Notes: generated by a model from the sequence alone, not told the origin. A stretch of DNA of 64,000 nucleotides from Saturnia japonica (GCA_033032175.1 CM065322.1:1488001-1552000); one strand, 5' to 3'. Positions 10,341 to 22,084 are shown, counted from the stretch's first letter. Made by a program: numbers and translations.

Positions 10341-11039
10341 ACGTTCCCTAACTTAACAAATTTGCAAAAAATAATGTTTCACATACTTTTTTGAAACCGT
10401 GATGCCTTATGTATAAACTTCCTTTACGCTATGAAAGTTATTTATGTGTACAGACAGCAAGACAGACACTTACATATATTTTTAACACGTTTTTATTAAC
10501 TTGTAATTAACAAAAATTGTAATCAAATGTTAGAAGTTAATTTTAACCTACTTCTGATTGTCATAACGAAATGGAACTTTCGTTGTTATTTGTAGTTTGA
10601 ATGACAAAACTATAATTTGGTATCTTGGAGTTAATCTGATGATGGAGCCAGGAGTTGGATGGAGGACTTTCCAGTGGCTACTAGCAAACCCCTCGATTTT
10701 AAGCTCATGTGATTAGTAATAGATTGGGCCTGGTAACGAGAGTATGGAGATTAAGTCTGAAGATGTTATATAATTGTTAGTGAGTAATAATAGTGTGTTT
10801 ATTTAGTTTTGTCTTATATTTCATTTTTAAGACATTTTGGCTAAGTGTTATCGTGGATTAGTTTTTGTAATTTCAGAGACCGCGATCGAAGTGTATTCGA
10901 ATCCTACAATATTTCTGACCTTCGGTAAAAGAAATTCTTAATGAATACATAAAATGTAGATATAGTGACCACTTAACATCATATTGAAAACATGCCTGTT
11001 TTTTTACTTCTTCCTAATAAAATCTATATAAATATTATA
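10341..11039. other. No gene seen
   Basis: AT-rich sequence without a feature I can support. Confidence 0.4.
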
Positions 11040-11250
11040 AAGCTGTAAGATTTAGTTCTAAGCTTTTTTATTTGTTTTAATGCGCTAATCTCTGGAGCTA
11101 TCAAACAACTTTGAAAAATTCATTTTACATTTTATAGGCTCTTTATTAAGGAAGGTTTATAGACTACGTGGCTTAACCCTATGACCCTAAGGGAGGAAAG
11201 CAGTAACTATAAAAAATCTGTTAAACTGTAGACAAGTATGAGAAGCGAGA
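11040..11250 (+). repeat. Dispersed repeat family J
   Basis: Shares with 12710-12890 the blocks 'aaaaattcatt..a.tttata', ctttattaaggaaggt, 'taaccct(a)..ccctaa.g', gcagtaactat and the gtaagtatg-like end. Non-coding. Confidence 0.45.
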
Positions 11251-11579
11251 ACAATGATTTATTTAACTTAACACGGATAAAACCGTGGGGCACAACTTGT
11301 AAAATATACATATTTGTATTACACATAAACATCAGACTAATAATGTAAATTTAATTAATTAAAGTACGTTACACAGAGCATAATAAATTTAATACCTACT
11401 TCATAATACAATCTTCTTTGAAACTTCTACGGTTTGGATTATAATTTGATTAATACAACATTTATTAACATTATATTTAATGCTATAACCAAGTCTAAAG
11501 GCTATATTCGTTTCAAATACTTCTTGGTTTATCTATTTTGTTATAAACTACCTAAATAACTAATTAGTTTTTTTCTTAA
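11251..11579. other. No gene seen
   Basis: AT-rich sequence, nothing recognised. Confidence 0.4.
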
Positions 11580-11808
11580 CTGCCTCATTAGCTCAGTGGT
11601 CCTAAGCGCGACTGCTATGCTCGGGGACCTGAGTTCGATTCTCAGGTCGAGCAAAGTGTTATTGGGGTTTTCTATGAAATTTTCAGTATCAGCAGTTCGA
11701 AGTTTGACTTTGTGCCCAATGATTATAATTAATGGCAATAGACTCGCCCCATGGAACCTAAAAATATACCCGGGAACTGTTCGTGATGGTATGTTATGTT
11801 AATAATTA
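11580..11808 (+). repeat. tRNA-derived SINE A, near full length
   Basis: The best copy of the tRNA-like head: A-box tagctcagtgg at 11589-11599 and B-box-like gagttcgattc at 11631-11641. These are followed by the SINE body (gagcaaagtgttattggg, cgactcgcccc-like, acctaaaaatataccc) and the tgatggtatgttatgtta tail. The long conserved body after the tRNA-like part shows that it is a SINE and not a working tRNA gene. Confidence 0.8.
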
Positions 11809-11814
11809 GCACTT

Positions 11815-12062
11815 TACCTGCATCTTCACTCGCGTCATTTTTATGTCCCAGTTTGTTGTACTTTCTAACTGGATGGGTAAACACCAAAAATTATTGAGTT
11901 TCATACAAATTTTCGTCCTCTTTTTTAAGACCTTAGGGGTTGAATTTCGAAAAACGCTTCCACAGTACTCACCTATACGCTAAAAGCGACCCACATAGAA
12001 ATTTTCACGGTCCTAGCCACAGTCGTTTGCCTGTGCGTTGGAATGTCAGTCAGTCAGTTATC
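11815..12062 (+). repeat. Dispersed repeat family K
   Basis: Includes aaaccttaggggttgaattt-like, 'acgcttccacag', 'cacatagaaatttt' and the gtcagtcagtca... tail ending in ttatatataaa. The same blocks occur at 43500-43862 and 50023-50290. It resembles a lepidopteran repeat with a (GTCA)n end. Confidence 0.5.
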
Positions 12063-12068
12063 ATTTAA

Positions 12069-12367
12069 TTTATATATAAACACGTGAAGCAAAAATTTCT
12101 ACCCCTTTTTAAGCGTATTGAGTGCACGGAAGACTGAGATTTGGCATGGTTAAAGTTTCTATGGAGAACGAGTGTTGAAAACTAAAATTTTTCTCTAAGT
12201 TGCCATTGAACTTAACCCCCCAAAATATTGACATTGACACTCAACTAAAAGTGGCAGCAAGTGATGTAGATAATACTCATTGTTTATGAATACTGTAAAT
12301 GTCAAACAGAAAATAGTCTATGATCAAAGTATCGCTGGTCGAATTTCAACCTTAGGGCGATCGCTAG
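12069..12367 (+). repeat. Helitron-like repeat D1, forward copy
   Basis: Runs from aaacacgtgaagcaaaaat to the terminus ctag at 12364-12367. The hairpin ggtcgaatttcaacc (12337-12351, one mismatch in the stem) precedes the end by a 12-base spacer. The body is the reverse complement of the copies at 6544, 58076 and 59910. Confidence 0.65.
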
Positions 12368-12709
12368 TATACATAGATATATCGAAATGGCTTCAAATAA
12401 TATTAAAATCGTGAGTTTTATATAAAGAGAAAAATCGTGATTTTTCTGTCCGCTTGGATAACTACAACCCTTAAGTTAAAACTGTATGCTACGAGGGTTG
12501 CCTATTACAGTACATTTCCAAAACAACAACTCTTAGGTAACTGAATATATTTCCAAGACCGGGGAAACTGAAATATCCCACGAAATGTGCATACGTGATA
12601 GTAATTTTATTTTCCTACTATACTATACTACTATAGCATGTATATGGCGTTATTTGAAATATATACTTAATATTAAATTATAATACTGAAATGGTTTTTT
12701 TGGTTGAAC
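12368..12709. other. No gene seen
   Basis: AT-rich sequence, nothing recognised. Confidence 0.4.
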
Positions 12710-12890
12710 GTGTGAATATCTGCAAGTACCAATCAGATTTAAAAAGTTCTTCATTCAATTTATAGCTTTATTATTAGGGAAGGTCTTTCTTCATGTTATA
12801 ACCCTAAAGAGCGGAACAGCAACCATTAATTTCAATCAATCTACCTAGCTGTAAGCAAGTATGTGTGCGTTGGGGGCGGCGCGGTAAAGA
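12710..12890 (+). repeat. Dispersed repeat family J
   Basis: Second copy of the module at 11040-11250, with tatagctttattattaggga, aggtctttcttcatg and cagcaaccattaatt. Confidence 0.45.
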
Positions 12891-12971
12891 TTTAGAAATT
12901 TGAGATTTGAGATTCGAATTAATTTAATACTGATGAAGAAACCATAGAGCACACCTAGTTTTTTATACAAC

Positions 12972-13215
12972 AAAGATGGCAAACAAGCTTACAGCCCGCC
13001 TAATGGTAAGCGGCTCTCGAAACCTATAGATGCTTGTAATGCCAGATATCACTAGAGCATTGCCAATCCCCCTGCCCCAAGGTGCTCTGGAAGCCCTACT
13101 CACCACAGGAACTCAACCCAAGGTTATTTGGCTACGATTTGCTGTAGGGTGAAGGTATTCCACCAGTTGGACTGCCTCAAGTAAAGAGAAATCTCAAAAG
13201 AAATTTTTCAGTGCC
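12972..13215 (+). repeat. Dispersed repeat family F
   Basis: Starts at gatggcaaacaagcttacag and contains atggtaagcggct, cttgtaatgcc, the 'gccccaaggtgctctgg' block, caaggttatttggct, and gggtgaaggtattccaccag. Copies with the same order are at 23118, 29818 (partial), 33060 (reverse) and 62895. It is a very common lepidopteran interspersed repeat; no protein is encoded. Confidence 0.7.
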
Positions 13216-13739
13216 CTACCTGTCTTAGTTATTCCTTCTCTATTCTCTATTCTCTCGTAATGTATTACGTAGGTGTTATAAAAATAATTGAAAGCTACGA
13301 AGAAAAGAAATACAAATATTTAGGAGTATAAACGAAGTAATTCGATTAAGAAAGTTTGCAACACCCTCTGGCATTATAACAAAGATAGACAGGAGGACAG
13401 GAGGAGATGAAAAGTTAACCAATAAAAAAGTTTGTTAAATACCTGATGAACTTATGAACCGTACAGCAGACTTTTGTTTTGCCTTTGACTATACTGTTAA
13501 TTTATTACGGTGACTTTGTGCATCAAATTACAAATTAGCTTAAACAAGGGTTTGAAATGCAGTTATTGAATTTGAGGTTTGGTCACTTACAACATATCAA
13601 TTTAAAAATAGAGTATGGTCTTTTCACTTCATGATATATTTTATTTTATTTTATTAAACAATATTCTTCCTCAATTAGACTGTTATTGATTTATAATATA
13701 ATGTAATACGTTATTTAAATTCCGTAATTTTATTTTTAA
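13216..13739. other. No gene seen
   Basis: AT-rich sequence without recognisable coding potential. Confidence 0.4.
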
Positions 13740-14165
13740 TCCTATTTCCAATGTATAATTGTCATCAAAATCATTTGAGCATTATTCTGTTTTTACGATT
13801 TTCAAAAGTATTATTGACAATTCTTATAGCCCATTAATAATGGAATAATTTATGCTTTGCGTGTACAAAATTTTGTAAAGATCGGTTAAAGAATAGTAAA
13901 GAATATTTTTTTGGAAATTCTTGTTTTTTTTACAAAAATTGTTACCTACTATTGTTATAGCCTATTAATTATGAAATGTCGTTATTTTCCATGCATAAAA
14001 TTTTCATACATATTCTATCGGGAAATTTGGAAAAATATTACATGTACAGGCATAACTACAAATTTATAAGGCATATTTTTTTCGTCTTTGTTTACAAATG
14101 GTCCCTAATATTCATTAAAAAAAAAAAAACAGAAAACAGCAACAATAGCTTTCTATTAGCGAAAT
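13740..14165 (+). repeat. Dispersed repeat family L, tandem-like
   Basis: The phrase attattgacaattcttatag followed by cccattaataatgg... and a tttgcgtgtacaaaatttt block appears, and a second, more diverged version follows (about 13930-14040). A relative is at 27990-28290. Low-complexity and non-coding. Confidence 0.45.
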
Positions 14166-14811
14166 AATTTTTAGAACCGGATCAGAAGTCATAGAGATTA
14201 CCCCTTATAAACAAACTCACAAAAAAAACTTTACCTCTTTATAATAGTAGTATAGGTAAATAAGAAAATAATAAAAGCTAGATATGAACGCTAGGCTGTC
14301 ACGAATAACCGTAACAAATAAACACAGAACAAAGGTAAAACAATTTGTGTCCCCCACGCCCGCAGACACGAACGTCAAAGCGTATCAGGTATGAAACAAA
14401 CACGCTCTACGCTTCAGACGAGAGTCAGTAAATACGCAAACACCGTGAAATCAATTAACTTACCCGCCCACGTTTCACCCCTATACGAACTGTTTATGTA
14501 GTTTTTGTTCTCTGACAAATATTTGTTAAGCCTCCCCGTCAAATTATCTGGATAATAATAGAACTACTAATGAATTTTCTGTTTCAGAAATTCACAATAT
14601 CAATAGAAAATATATAGGAATAAATTAAAGTAATACTAATTTGTTGTATATTATATTTATGAATAACGTGTTTTAACTGATAAATTTAGTTTATATTTAT
14701 TAAAAAAATTAAGTGCGAACCAGTAGATATAGTAACAATATTCCTCTACTGTTGACCATTCAACATTTTGACTTTGCAAGTAATTAATAATACAAAAAAG
14801 TTTATTATAAA
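14166..14811. other. No gene seen; unique patch
   Basis: Bases 14330-14490 are less AT-rich and unique in the window but carry no supported exon. Confidence 0.35.
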
Positions 14812-14850
14812 ATAGCTGTGCCCGCGATTCCGCTCGCATATACTATAGAA
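14812..14850 (-). repeat. D2 terminus remnant
   Basis: tagctgtgcccgcgattccg is a recognisable terminal fragment of the D2 repeat; the rest of the element is not recognisable. The sequence from 14851 to 15104 is AT-rich and holds nothing I can name. Confidence 0.4.
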
Positions 14851-15104
14851 TTATTGTTTATGAAGATATAGTGATAATTTTTTTAGATAAGGACCAAGTG
14901 TCTAAGGAGTAAAACAAAAAAACAAAATCTATCTCGTAGTTTTTGCGTGGTGTGCGTAAATCGGCAAACTTCTATTATTTGATTTATATAGTATAGACAA
15001 AAAAACTCGTAAAAAGCATTCAAGATTATCATAAGGTCTCAAGGTTAAGGTCTGAACAATAATTGTCAATACCTAATTAATTAACAATTAACTTATTTAA
15101 CATA

Positions 15105-15725
15105 CTAGCTGTGCCCCTCGGTTTCACCCGAGTTTTTATCCAACAAATACCGCGCCGCCAACGCGACGGACCCGTGGAATCATAATTGTTATCACTTCTC
15201 GCAAGTACAAATTATGTATTTTAATGTTTCATTTTCTCCTAAACTATGTGTCCTAATTACATACTATAAAACGAAAATTTTTAATTGTCTTTATGATGAA
15301 ATAACTTTGGTTCGTAAGGATTAATATAATAAGCCTAAAAATAAAGCTCAAAATAATTTTTAATCTTCAACATAAAAACACGCAAAATACCTTATTGTGG
15401 CTTATGCTATTAAGAAATAGGCATATGTTACCGAAGACTTTTGTTAGATATACTAAAGAACAATATTTTTGTAGAATATTATATTTACGTATCACTAACC
15501 ATTACGCCAGCGCATGCGGATAAAGCAGTTCGGGAACACTTTCACTTCGACTTACTTAAACAAAAATCAATATTTAAGGCTAGCTGAGAGGTTTAGCTTA
15601 GTTCCAGATAACCTATACTATTCTTCGTGAATCTCGCTATCATATACAAAAAGAATTTTTCGAATCCGACTGCTACCCGTTGTCAAGAGATTACCATGTT
15701 TAAACAAACAAATAAAAAAACTTGT
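15105..15725 (-). repeat. D2-related repeat, composite copy
   Basis: Begins ctagctgtgcccctcggttt, again a hairpin-forming arm next to CTAG. It shares ttgtctttatgatgaa and ttcgtaaggattaatat with 42483-43180, and both end with the cctatactattc...gaatccgactg block also seen at 3226. The pair therefore forms one subfamily distinct from the copy at 5078. Confidence 0.55.
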
Positions 15726-15764
15726 CTGCTATACTAAATTATTAATGGTATAGATATACACGGA

Positions 15765-15908
15765 CTGACCTCGGAACACGACAAACCAAAAAAAAATCAT
15801 ACATGTGCTTAACACTATGTGTATGATGGTCACGATCCCTACCACCCCGCTATATTACTGTATATACACTGACTAATCTCTGAATACGATAAATCAAAAG
15901 AAAATTAT
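15765..15908 (+). repeat. Isolated 108-bp satellite monomers
   Basis: Contains one and a half diverged units of the minisatellite at 18105-18431 (gatccctaccaccccgctat; ctgaatacgataaatcaaaa). It is separated from the rest of the locus by the LINE tail at 15909-16880, so the LINE probably inserted into an older array. Confidence 0.6.
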
Positions 15909-16880
15909 AGTTGTTTTTTTTCTTTCTCAGTGACTATACTGTTAGCCTAAGTGGCCCTAAAGAAATAGAGCCACTGATGGCTTTGACAGCTTCACCAGGC
16001 TTGGAGGCGAACGCTTAAGGCATTCAGCCGCGAAAGCGTGAGCAACATACGCACAAAGGTGCCAAAGTGGCCGGACGTTGGCTTGGGCTGTTACCGCGAT
16101 TGTGAAAAGGTCGCGAACTGACTAATTACCTATCTATAGAAAATTTGAGCTAAACTAACACATACATATAACATTTCCCTGTCTCTAGGAGAAAGGAATG
16201 AACATGTGTATATGTATTTAGTATCCTGGAAACATGATCGAAAGTAACTATCGTAAAAAAAGAAGAAAAAAAGGTCTCTTACAGGATCTATGTACTTATG
16301 TGGTGTGCACGTATGTATGTACATATTGTGTGTAATTATGTGTGTGGGTAGCTACGTGATTGCAAGTGCAGTGTCACCAGTATCGCGTGAGCGGCTGCAT
16401 GACTCAAGGGTTCTACACCGAGGGAACGGACCTAGGCTTGAGTTGACGTAAGAGAGGGAGGACGTGACGGGTTTGCGGGAGCGAAATTAGCCGCCCATCC
16501 CCTGCGGAGGGAACGGTGGTTTCGCGGGCGTGGGTACGAGCACGCTTTGTTTGGAGAGACGGTGGAGTAGTATTTGTTTGTTTCCTCGATCTTATAAACG
16601 GGGTCGGTGAAGATATTCGCGGCCAGAGTTGTTCGCGGGGGATGTTCGGTTTTGGGGTTTAAGTCGCGGCAGCTTTCACTAACAGATTCACGTAATTCAA
16701 AGCAGTGTCGAAGTACGATCGCGTAAGAATCGGGTTTAGAGGATTTGGAATTTATTAATGTTGATCTTTGACGTATGAGCGAATGTAGCGCAGCTTATAT
16801 GTCATGATAGGAGGGACATATGTCTTGTATAATGTAAGCTTATGTCTCAGGAACATTTTTCTTAGTATCAAGGGGTGCAG
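15909..16880 (-). mobile_element. LINE 3' end family M, minus-strand copy
   Basis: Starts with a T run (its A-tail on the minus strand) and tctttctcagtgactatact, then runs rightwards through a stretch nearly parallel, in reverse complement, to 31255-31815: ctccaagcc, tgccttaagc, gtgccaaagtggcc, ttgagttgacgtaagagagg. Unlike that copy it continues to about 16700 as GC-richer sequence. No intact ORF is visible, so the clade is unresolved. Its right edge near 16880 is approximate. Confidence 0.55.
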
Positions 16881-16888
16881 GCTATGTG

Positions 16889-18088
16889 TATTGTAAATCA
16901 CCCTTATTTTTTAAAACACGAAATACTGCTATTTCTTCCTAAAAGCATAAATATGAATTTTCATATCCCTAAATTTAGAAATAGTAAGTTCTTCATACAA
17001 TCTTTCATCCCCTATTTCACCACTTAAAGTTTTATTTTCACGACATAAGGTAAGCCAATGTCTTTCTTTAAGGTCCAATATATCTCTATATCAAAATTCA
17101 TGAAATTTGGTTTGATGCGTTCTTCGTACAAACCTTCATCGTCTATTTCAGGGCGTGAAATGCAACAGACAGGACAGACAGAGTTACTTTCGCATTTATA
17201 ATATTAGTATGGATTATTCATTTAATTACGCTGTCGTTCTCTATGGTGTCAGTAAATTACCCAATAGCAGAATAACGACAACAGTTTATAATAATAAATT
17301 TTTGAAATTAATTCTCTCTCTCTCTCTACACCTTTCTTTGTTTCTTTTTAGCATGGTAAAAATAGCAAAAGATCGATTGTTGTGGTGTCCTTTTTGTTTT
17401 CTATAATAGGGATTTTTTTATATTGTTAACACAAATCTGAAAAGTGAATAAAAGACGGTCAATTTTTTGGAGAGATCGACCTTTTAGACCTCGATTTATT
17501 GTGAATCGATACATCAGAGTTAGATTCGAATCGATCTTTTTCGGAATGAATTGCCTAGCAGCGATGCGGCACTCGACTTGCTTGCGTAATTATATCCAAC
17601 CTAGGGTGACCACTTATTAATATGATTTATTATATAGATGTGTGGTCAACTCATATTGGAAAGTTCAAAATTCTCTGAAACTTTACATTTTTTAACTTTA
17701 TGTAAACTTTCAATAATCATCATTTTACAAACCAGTTTCAAATTTTCAGCCAATACAACTGAAGAGCTATTTCATAGCATTTTTATCGAACAAATGTTCG
17801 ACTTGATTTTTAAAATTGATATAACTTTTTTATTTATGAACTCATTGAAGTAAAACCACACTAAGTGTTAAGTCAACCTTGGCAAAATATATTAGTTGAA
17901 ACCGTTTACAAATCAGTTAAGCCGTTTCTGAGATTAGCGCGCACAAACGTTGGCAAACAGACAAACACAAAAATTCTAACAATCATTGTTTTGGGTTCTC
18001 CTGCTTTGATAGAGACCCTCAATAATAGTTTTTCTCATATATCTTCTATGTACAGAGATCCATCAGTTACGTTTTTATTATATGTATA
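16889..18088 (+). repeat. Long satellite unit, first copy
   Basis: Aligns by eye over its whole length with 18432-19787. Shared blocks in order: tattgtaaatcaccctta, catatccctaaattt, ccaatatatctctat, tttcgcatttataatattag, a (CT)n tract, the 'gatcga...gaatcgat' block, ttttttatttatgaac, ccgtttctgagattagcgcg, tttgggttctcctgc and tacgtttttattatatgtat. The two copies differ by many substitutions and small indels, so the duplication is not recent. Non-coding; small ORFs in it are not conserved between the copies. Confidence 0.75.
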
Positions 18089-18104
18089 GATAGATGTAGA
18101 TATG

Positions 18105-18431
18105 GTGGTCGCGATCCCTACCACCCCACTATATTATTGCATAAACACCGACTGATCTCTGAACACGATGAACCAAAAGAAACTCATAGTTGGGTTTATC
18201 GCTATTTGTATGGTTGTCACGATACCTACCACCCCTCTATATTATTGCATAAACACCGACTGATCTCTGAACACGATGAACCAAAAGAAACTCATAGTTG
18301 GGTTTATCGCTATTTGTATGGTTGTCACGATACCTACCACCACTCTATATTATTGCATAAACACAGACTGATCTCTAAACATGACAAAGCAATAGAAAAT
18401 CATAGATGGATTTATCACTCTATGCGTATGG
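18105..18431 (+). repeat. 108-bp minisatellite, three units
   Basis: The block ataaacaccgactgatctct starts at 18141, 18249 and (with small changes) 18357, giving an exact 108-bp period. The first two units are almost identical; the third has several substitutions. Because 108 is a multiple of three, one frame stays open through all units (18137-18439), which gives a repetitive hypothetical peptide. I regard that as a by-product of the period rather than a gene. Confidence 0.85.
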
Positions 18432-19787
18432 TATTGTAAATCATCCCTTATTGTACCACCCTGCCGATTCATTTTTCAAAAACGCGAAACCCCTTTATTT
18501 CTTCCTAAAATCATAAATATGAATTTTCATATCCCTAAATTGAGAAATAGTGGGATCTTCATACAATCTTTCATCCCCTATTTGACCCCTTCATGTTTTA
18601 TCTTTGCGCCATAAGGTACCCTATGTCCGTCTCCAAGGTCCAATATATCTCTATTCATAAAAATTGGTTTAACGGGTTCTTCATACGAACTTTCACCCCT
18701 TCTAATTTTATTTCCAAAAGTAGCCAATGACCTTTCTCAACCAAAGTTATTCAAAATTGGTTCAGCGGTCTAGGCTTGAAAATGCAACAGACGGGACTGA
18801 AAGAATTACTTTCGCATTTATAATATTAGTAGGTATGGATTATTCAATTCATTATGCAGTTATTTTCTATAGTGTCATTTACCAATTAAAATACTAACAG
18901 TAAATTATTACCCAACAACAAATTAACGAAAACAGTTTATAATAATTAATTTTTGAAATGAATTCTCTTTCACTATATACCTGTAATAAATTCTCTCTCT
19001 CTATACCTTTCTATGTTTCTCTATAATACGTGATACTTTAGTAAGGTAAAAATTACAAAAGATCGACTGTTGTGGTTCCGTTTTAATTTTCTATTTTAGG
19101 GATTTTTATATTGTTAATACAAATGCGAAAGTTAATCGAAAAAAGATCAATTTTTGAGAGATCGATCTTTTTGACATCGATTTTTTGGGAATCGATTCAT
19201 AAGAGTTCGATTCGAATCAATCTTTTTCGAAATGAATTGCCAACCCTAGCAGCGGCGCAGCTATATTCAACTGACAATAGCCAGCCTATGCAGACCCCCT
19301 TTTAATATGATTTAACACATAGATCTGAGGTCAACTTATATTGGAAATTTCATCTTATTAAACTCTTCATTTTTTAAATTTATGAAAGGTTTCGATCATC
19401 ATCGTTTTACAAACCATAATATACAGATAGCTAAAATTTCAGTCAATTCAACTGAAGAGCTATTTTATAGCATTTTCATCAAAAAAATGTTCGACGTGAT
19501 TTTTTAAATCGATATAACTTTTTTATTTATGAACTTATTGAAGTAAAACAAACACTAAATGTTAAGTGAACCTTACCAGAATATATTAGTGAAAACCGTT
19601 TCCAAATCGGTTTTGCCGTTTCTGAGATTAGCGCGCACAAAAGTTGGCAAACAGACAAACAGACAAAAATTTTAACAATAATTGTTTTGGGTTCTCCTGC
19701 GTTTATAGAGACCCCCAATAATAGTTTTTCTCATATATCTTCCATGTACAGACATCGATCAGTTACGTTTTTATTATATGTATAGAT
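18432..19787 (+). repeat. Long satellite unit, second copy
   Basis: Direct repeat of 16889-18088, slightly longer (about 1.36 kb against 1.2 kb) because of small insertions, for example around 18880-18990. Its internal end at 18830 (ataatattagtaggtatgga) and its final end (atatgtatagattt) match those of the first copy. Confidence 0.75.
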
Positions 19788-20010
19788 TTGAACATTATTT
19801 TGATGTATCTCATAAGGTTTAGCCAGCGTAAGTCATGTAAGCGCCCGAAAATCATTTTTTGACGACTGGATTACAAATAATTGAACTTTTTCTACTATAG
19901 AAAAACTTAATTGGAATGTTAAAATCCGTTGCGTAGTTTTAAAGATCTAAGCGTACATAGGGGACCGACGATGAGAAGCTACTTTACTTTATACTATTTA
20001 TAGTTATAGA
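19788..20010 (+). repeat. Dispersed repeat family N
   Basis: Contains gaacattattttgatgtatc, agccagcgtaagtcatgtaa and acgactggattacaaataat. The reverse complement of this block is at 23385-23515. It resembles the inner part of D2 repeats. Confidence 0.5.
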
Positions 20011-20435
20011 TTATTATTATCAAGTGATATCGCATAAGAAATATAATCTTATTATTTGAAATCAGACCATATTTATGTCTACGATATCTTTATGTCTTAC
20101 AATAATATCAGAAATATATTAATTTTTTTATGTACTTTATAAATTTAATAAAATAACATGAAGATAGATTCGATGATATCTTATATTTACACAGGACGAG
20201 AGCGACTTTCATATTTTACAAATTACATTAAGTAACTCGAGATATTTTCCATCACTAAAACAAACTATATACCCTTTTAAGGGAAAATTCAATTTTCGTA
20301 GACATCTCGTAGCACGAAGCTGCGTAGTAAAAATGTAGCACTTTGTAGTGGTTTATATTCCTATACATGTTTGTTCGTGAAAAAAAGAACATAAGGTTGT
20401 AGACATTATTTATAGTGTTTTATACATACACACAT
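20011..20435. other. No gene seen
   Basis: AT-rich sequence without a supported feature. Confidence 0.4.
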
Positions 20436-20467
<32 letters not shown>

Positions 20468-20500
20468 ACCCAAATATATATATATATACACACACAACGT
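20436..20500. repeat. Compound microsatellite (CA)n-(TA)n-(CA)n
   Basis: A run of CA dinucleotides (about 20443-20469) is followed by ccaaa, a short TA run and again CA. Confidence 0.9.
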
Positions 20501-20825
20501 ATTTAGATCTAATAAAATAATGAGTTGTAACATCATTAAAAACGTATTTTTAGATTATTTTGTTTCAAATATGAAATATTAAAAAAATATTGATAGCCAG
20601 TCCCCTTTTTAATCTTAGCGTATCTCTATTAACTAACTCGTCGACAACGACATAATAAAAAAATTGTTTGTACTTATGCACACATGTAAAAACTTACACT
20701 TGTTTGGCGTAACAACAAAAAAAATCCCTTGTCCCAACACGATGAAGTAAGCCATAAATGACTTTTTATTATGTAATATTAATTTTAAAATGTACATTAT
20801 TTTTACCGCATTGTTTTTACTGCGT
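20501..20825. other. No gene seen
   Basis: AT-rich sequence, nothing recognised. Confidence 0.4.
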
Positions 20826-21842
20826 GTTGTGTGTGTGTGATAATAAATAATAATAATTATTATTTTATTTTATGATAATTTTATGTATACAAAGTACAAC
20901 TGATTTTACATTTAGGAAAACAAAACACAAAAATAAAATTTATGAGCTCCTGACTGCCAAACTAGGGTTCTCTGTATATTGGCACTCGGTTTTCCTACAA
21001 AATATATTTAATCATGATTGTCGTTCCCATTACTAACAAGTTGTGTTGATACAAAAAAAAAGAGAAAACTACTAAAATAATAATAAAAGTATAAAAAATT
21101 AATAATAATAAAAATGCTACCACAACTACTACTAAAAATATTTTCTAGAAAAAAAGGAAATAAACACATATTTATAATTGATTATTTAAGCAATGAATGG
21201 TGTCCCAATGACTGTATGTGTCAGTGTGCGAGTGTACATGCATTATATGCATGCATAAGCATAGCTTCTATCAAAGACTGGCTGAATTCTCTTCATAAGG
21301 GCCTCTGCCCAGGTACTGCGTAACAGGTCGAAACGAGGACACGTAAAAAACACGTGCTCTGCATCTTCACTAACTCCTGGGCAGGACGGGCACATTGGAG
21401 ATACCTCGTGCTTATATTTGTAGAGGTATGCCCGATAGCACCCATGTCCTGAGATCATTTGTGTCAGGTAGTAATTGACCTCTCCGTGATAACGGTTCAA
21501 CCAGACATCAGCTTGTGGAATAAGACGGTAGGTCCATCTGCCTTTTGTACTGGTATCCCACTTGGATTGCCATCGTCGTTTGCTATTTAGCCTTTCCTCC
21601 GTGCCAAGTTCTCCAGGGCTCAATGTAGTTGTTACTTTACGGTGGTAAAGGGCTTTTCGTTCATCGGCTAGTACTTCAATTGGCAGCATCCCGGCAATAA
21701 CGTTCACAGCGTCGTCAGACACTGTGCGAAAAGCACTGGCAATTCTTAAAGCACTCAGCCGATACACTGGTGTAATTTTCCTTCGTGCTGTGTGTGTGGG
21801 TGTGCGTGTGTGTGTGTGTATGTAATTTTGTGAGTGTGTGTG
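20826..21842 (-). mobile_element. R1-clade LINE fragment lying between two (TG)n tracts
   Basis: The coding remnant (21243-21767) is minus-strand. The element's 5' truncation abuts a TG-rich tract (about 21787-21840). On its 3' side the non-coding tail ends in AT-rich simple sequence beside another short TG tract (20826-20840). R1-clade families that target AC/TG-type microsatellites are known (Waldo, Mino), so insertion into a pre-existing TG repeat is plausible. The exact 3' end is not visible, so the limits are approximate. Confidence 0.55.
21243..21767 (-). pseudogene. C-terminal part of an R1-clade LINE ORF2
   Basis: The translation contains GRWTYRLIPQADVWLNRYHG, YYLTQMISGHGCYRAYLYKY and CPSCPGVSEDAEHVFFTCPR. 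The last is the C-terminal CCHC zinc motif (C-x2-C-x8-H-x4-C) and the middle segment is the 'LTQ.LSGHG.FR.YL' signature preceding it, both typical of R1/TRAS-type ORF2 proteins. The frame is open for 174 codons and ends in an apparently natural stop, but the endonuclease and catalytic reverse-transcriptase domains are absent. It is therefore a 5'-truncated, inactive copy. Confidence 0.85.
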
Positions 21843-22084
21843 TTATTGTATCTGTTTTGAAATATTATATTGAGTATATTGCATTTATGAAAGATAGAAT
21901 ACCGACACGTCCGTTTAATAAATTGGCTTACATAGGACTGCACAATGCACACAGGCAAAAATTATTAAAACAACTAATAAGATTGAATTATTTTAATTCT
22001 CTATAGTTTACAGTTTGGCCATAGTCCAACTAGTAGAACACACCTATATATGCTTGATGACATATTTACAACTTGAAGTTAGTC

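Noticed and set aside
11580..11655. tRNA gene with A and B boxes
   Set aside because: The same tRNA-like head is followed by a long conserved body and a tgatggtatgtta tail in six copies, so it is a SINE; the cloverleaf stems do not pair well.
18137..18439. Protein-coding gene of 100 codons
   Set aside because: The open frame follows from a 108-bp (36-codon) repeat period; no splice sites, promoter or known motif support it.
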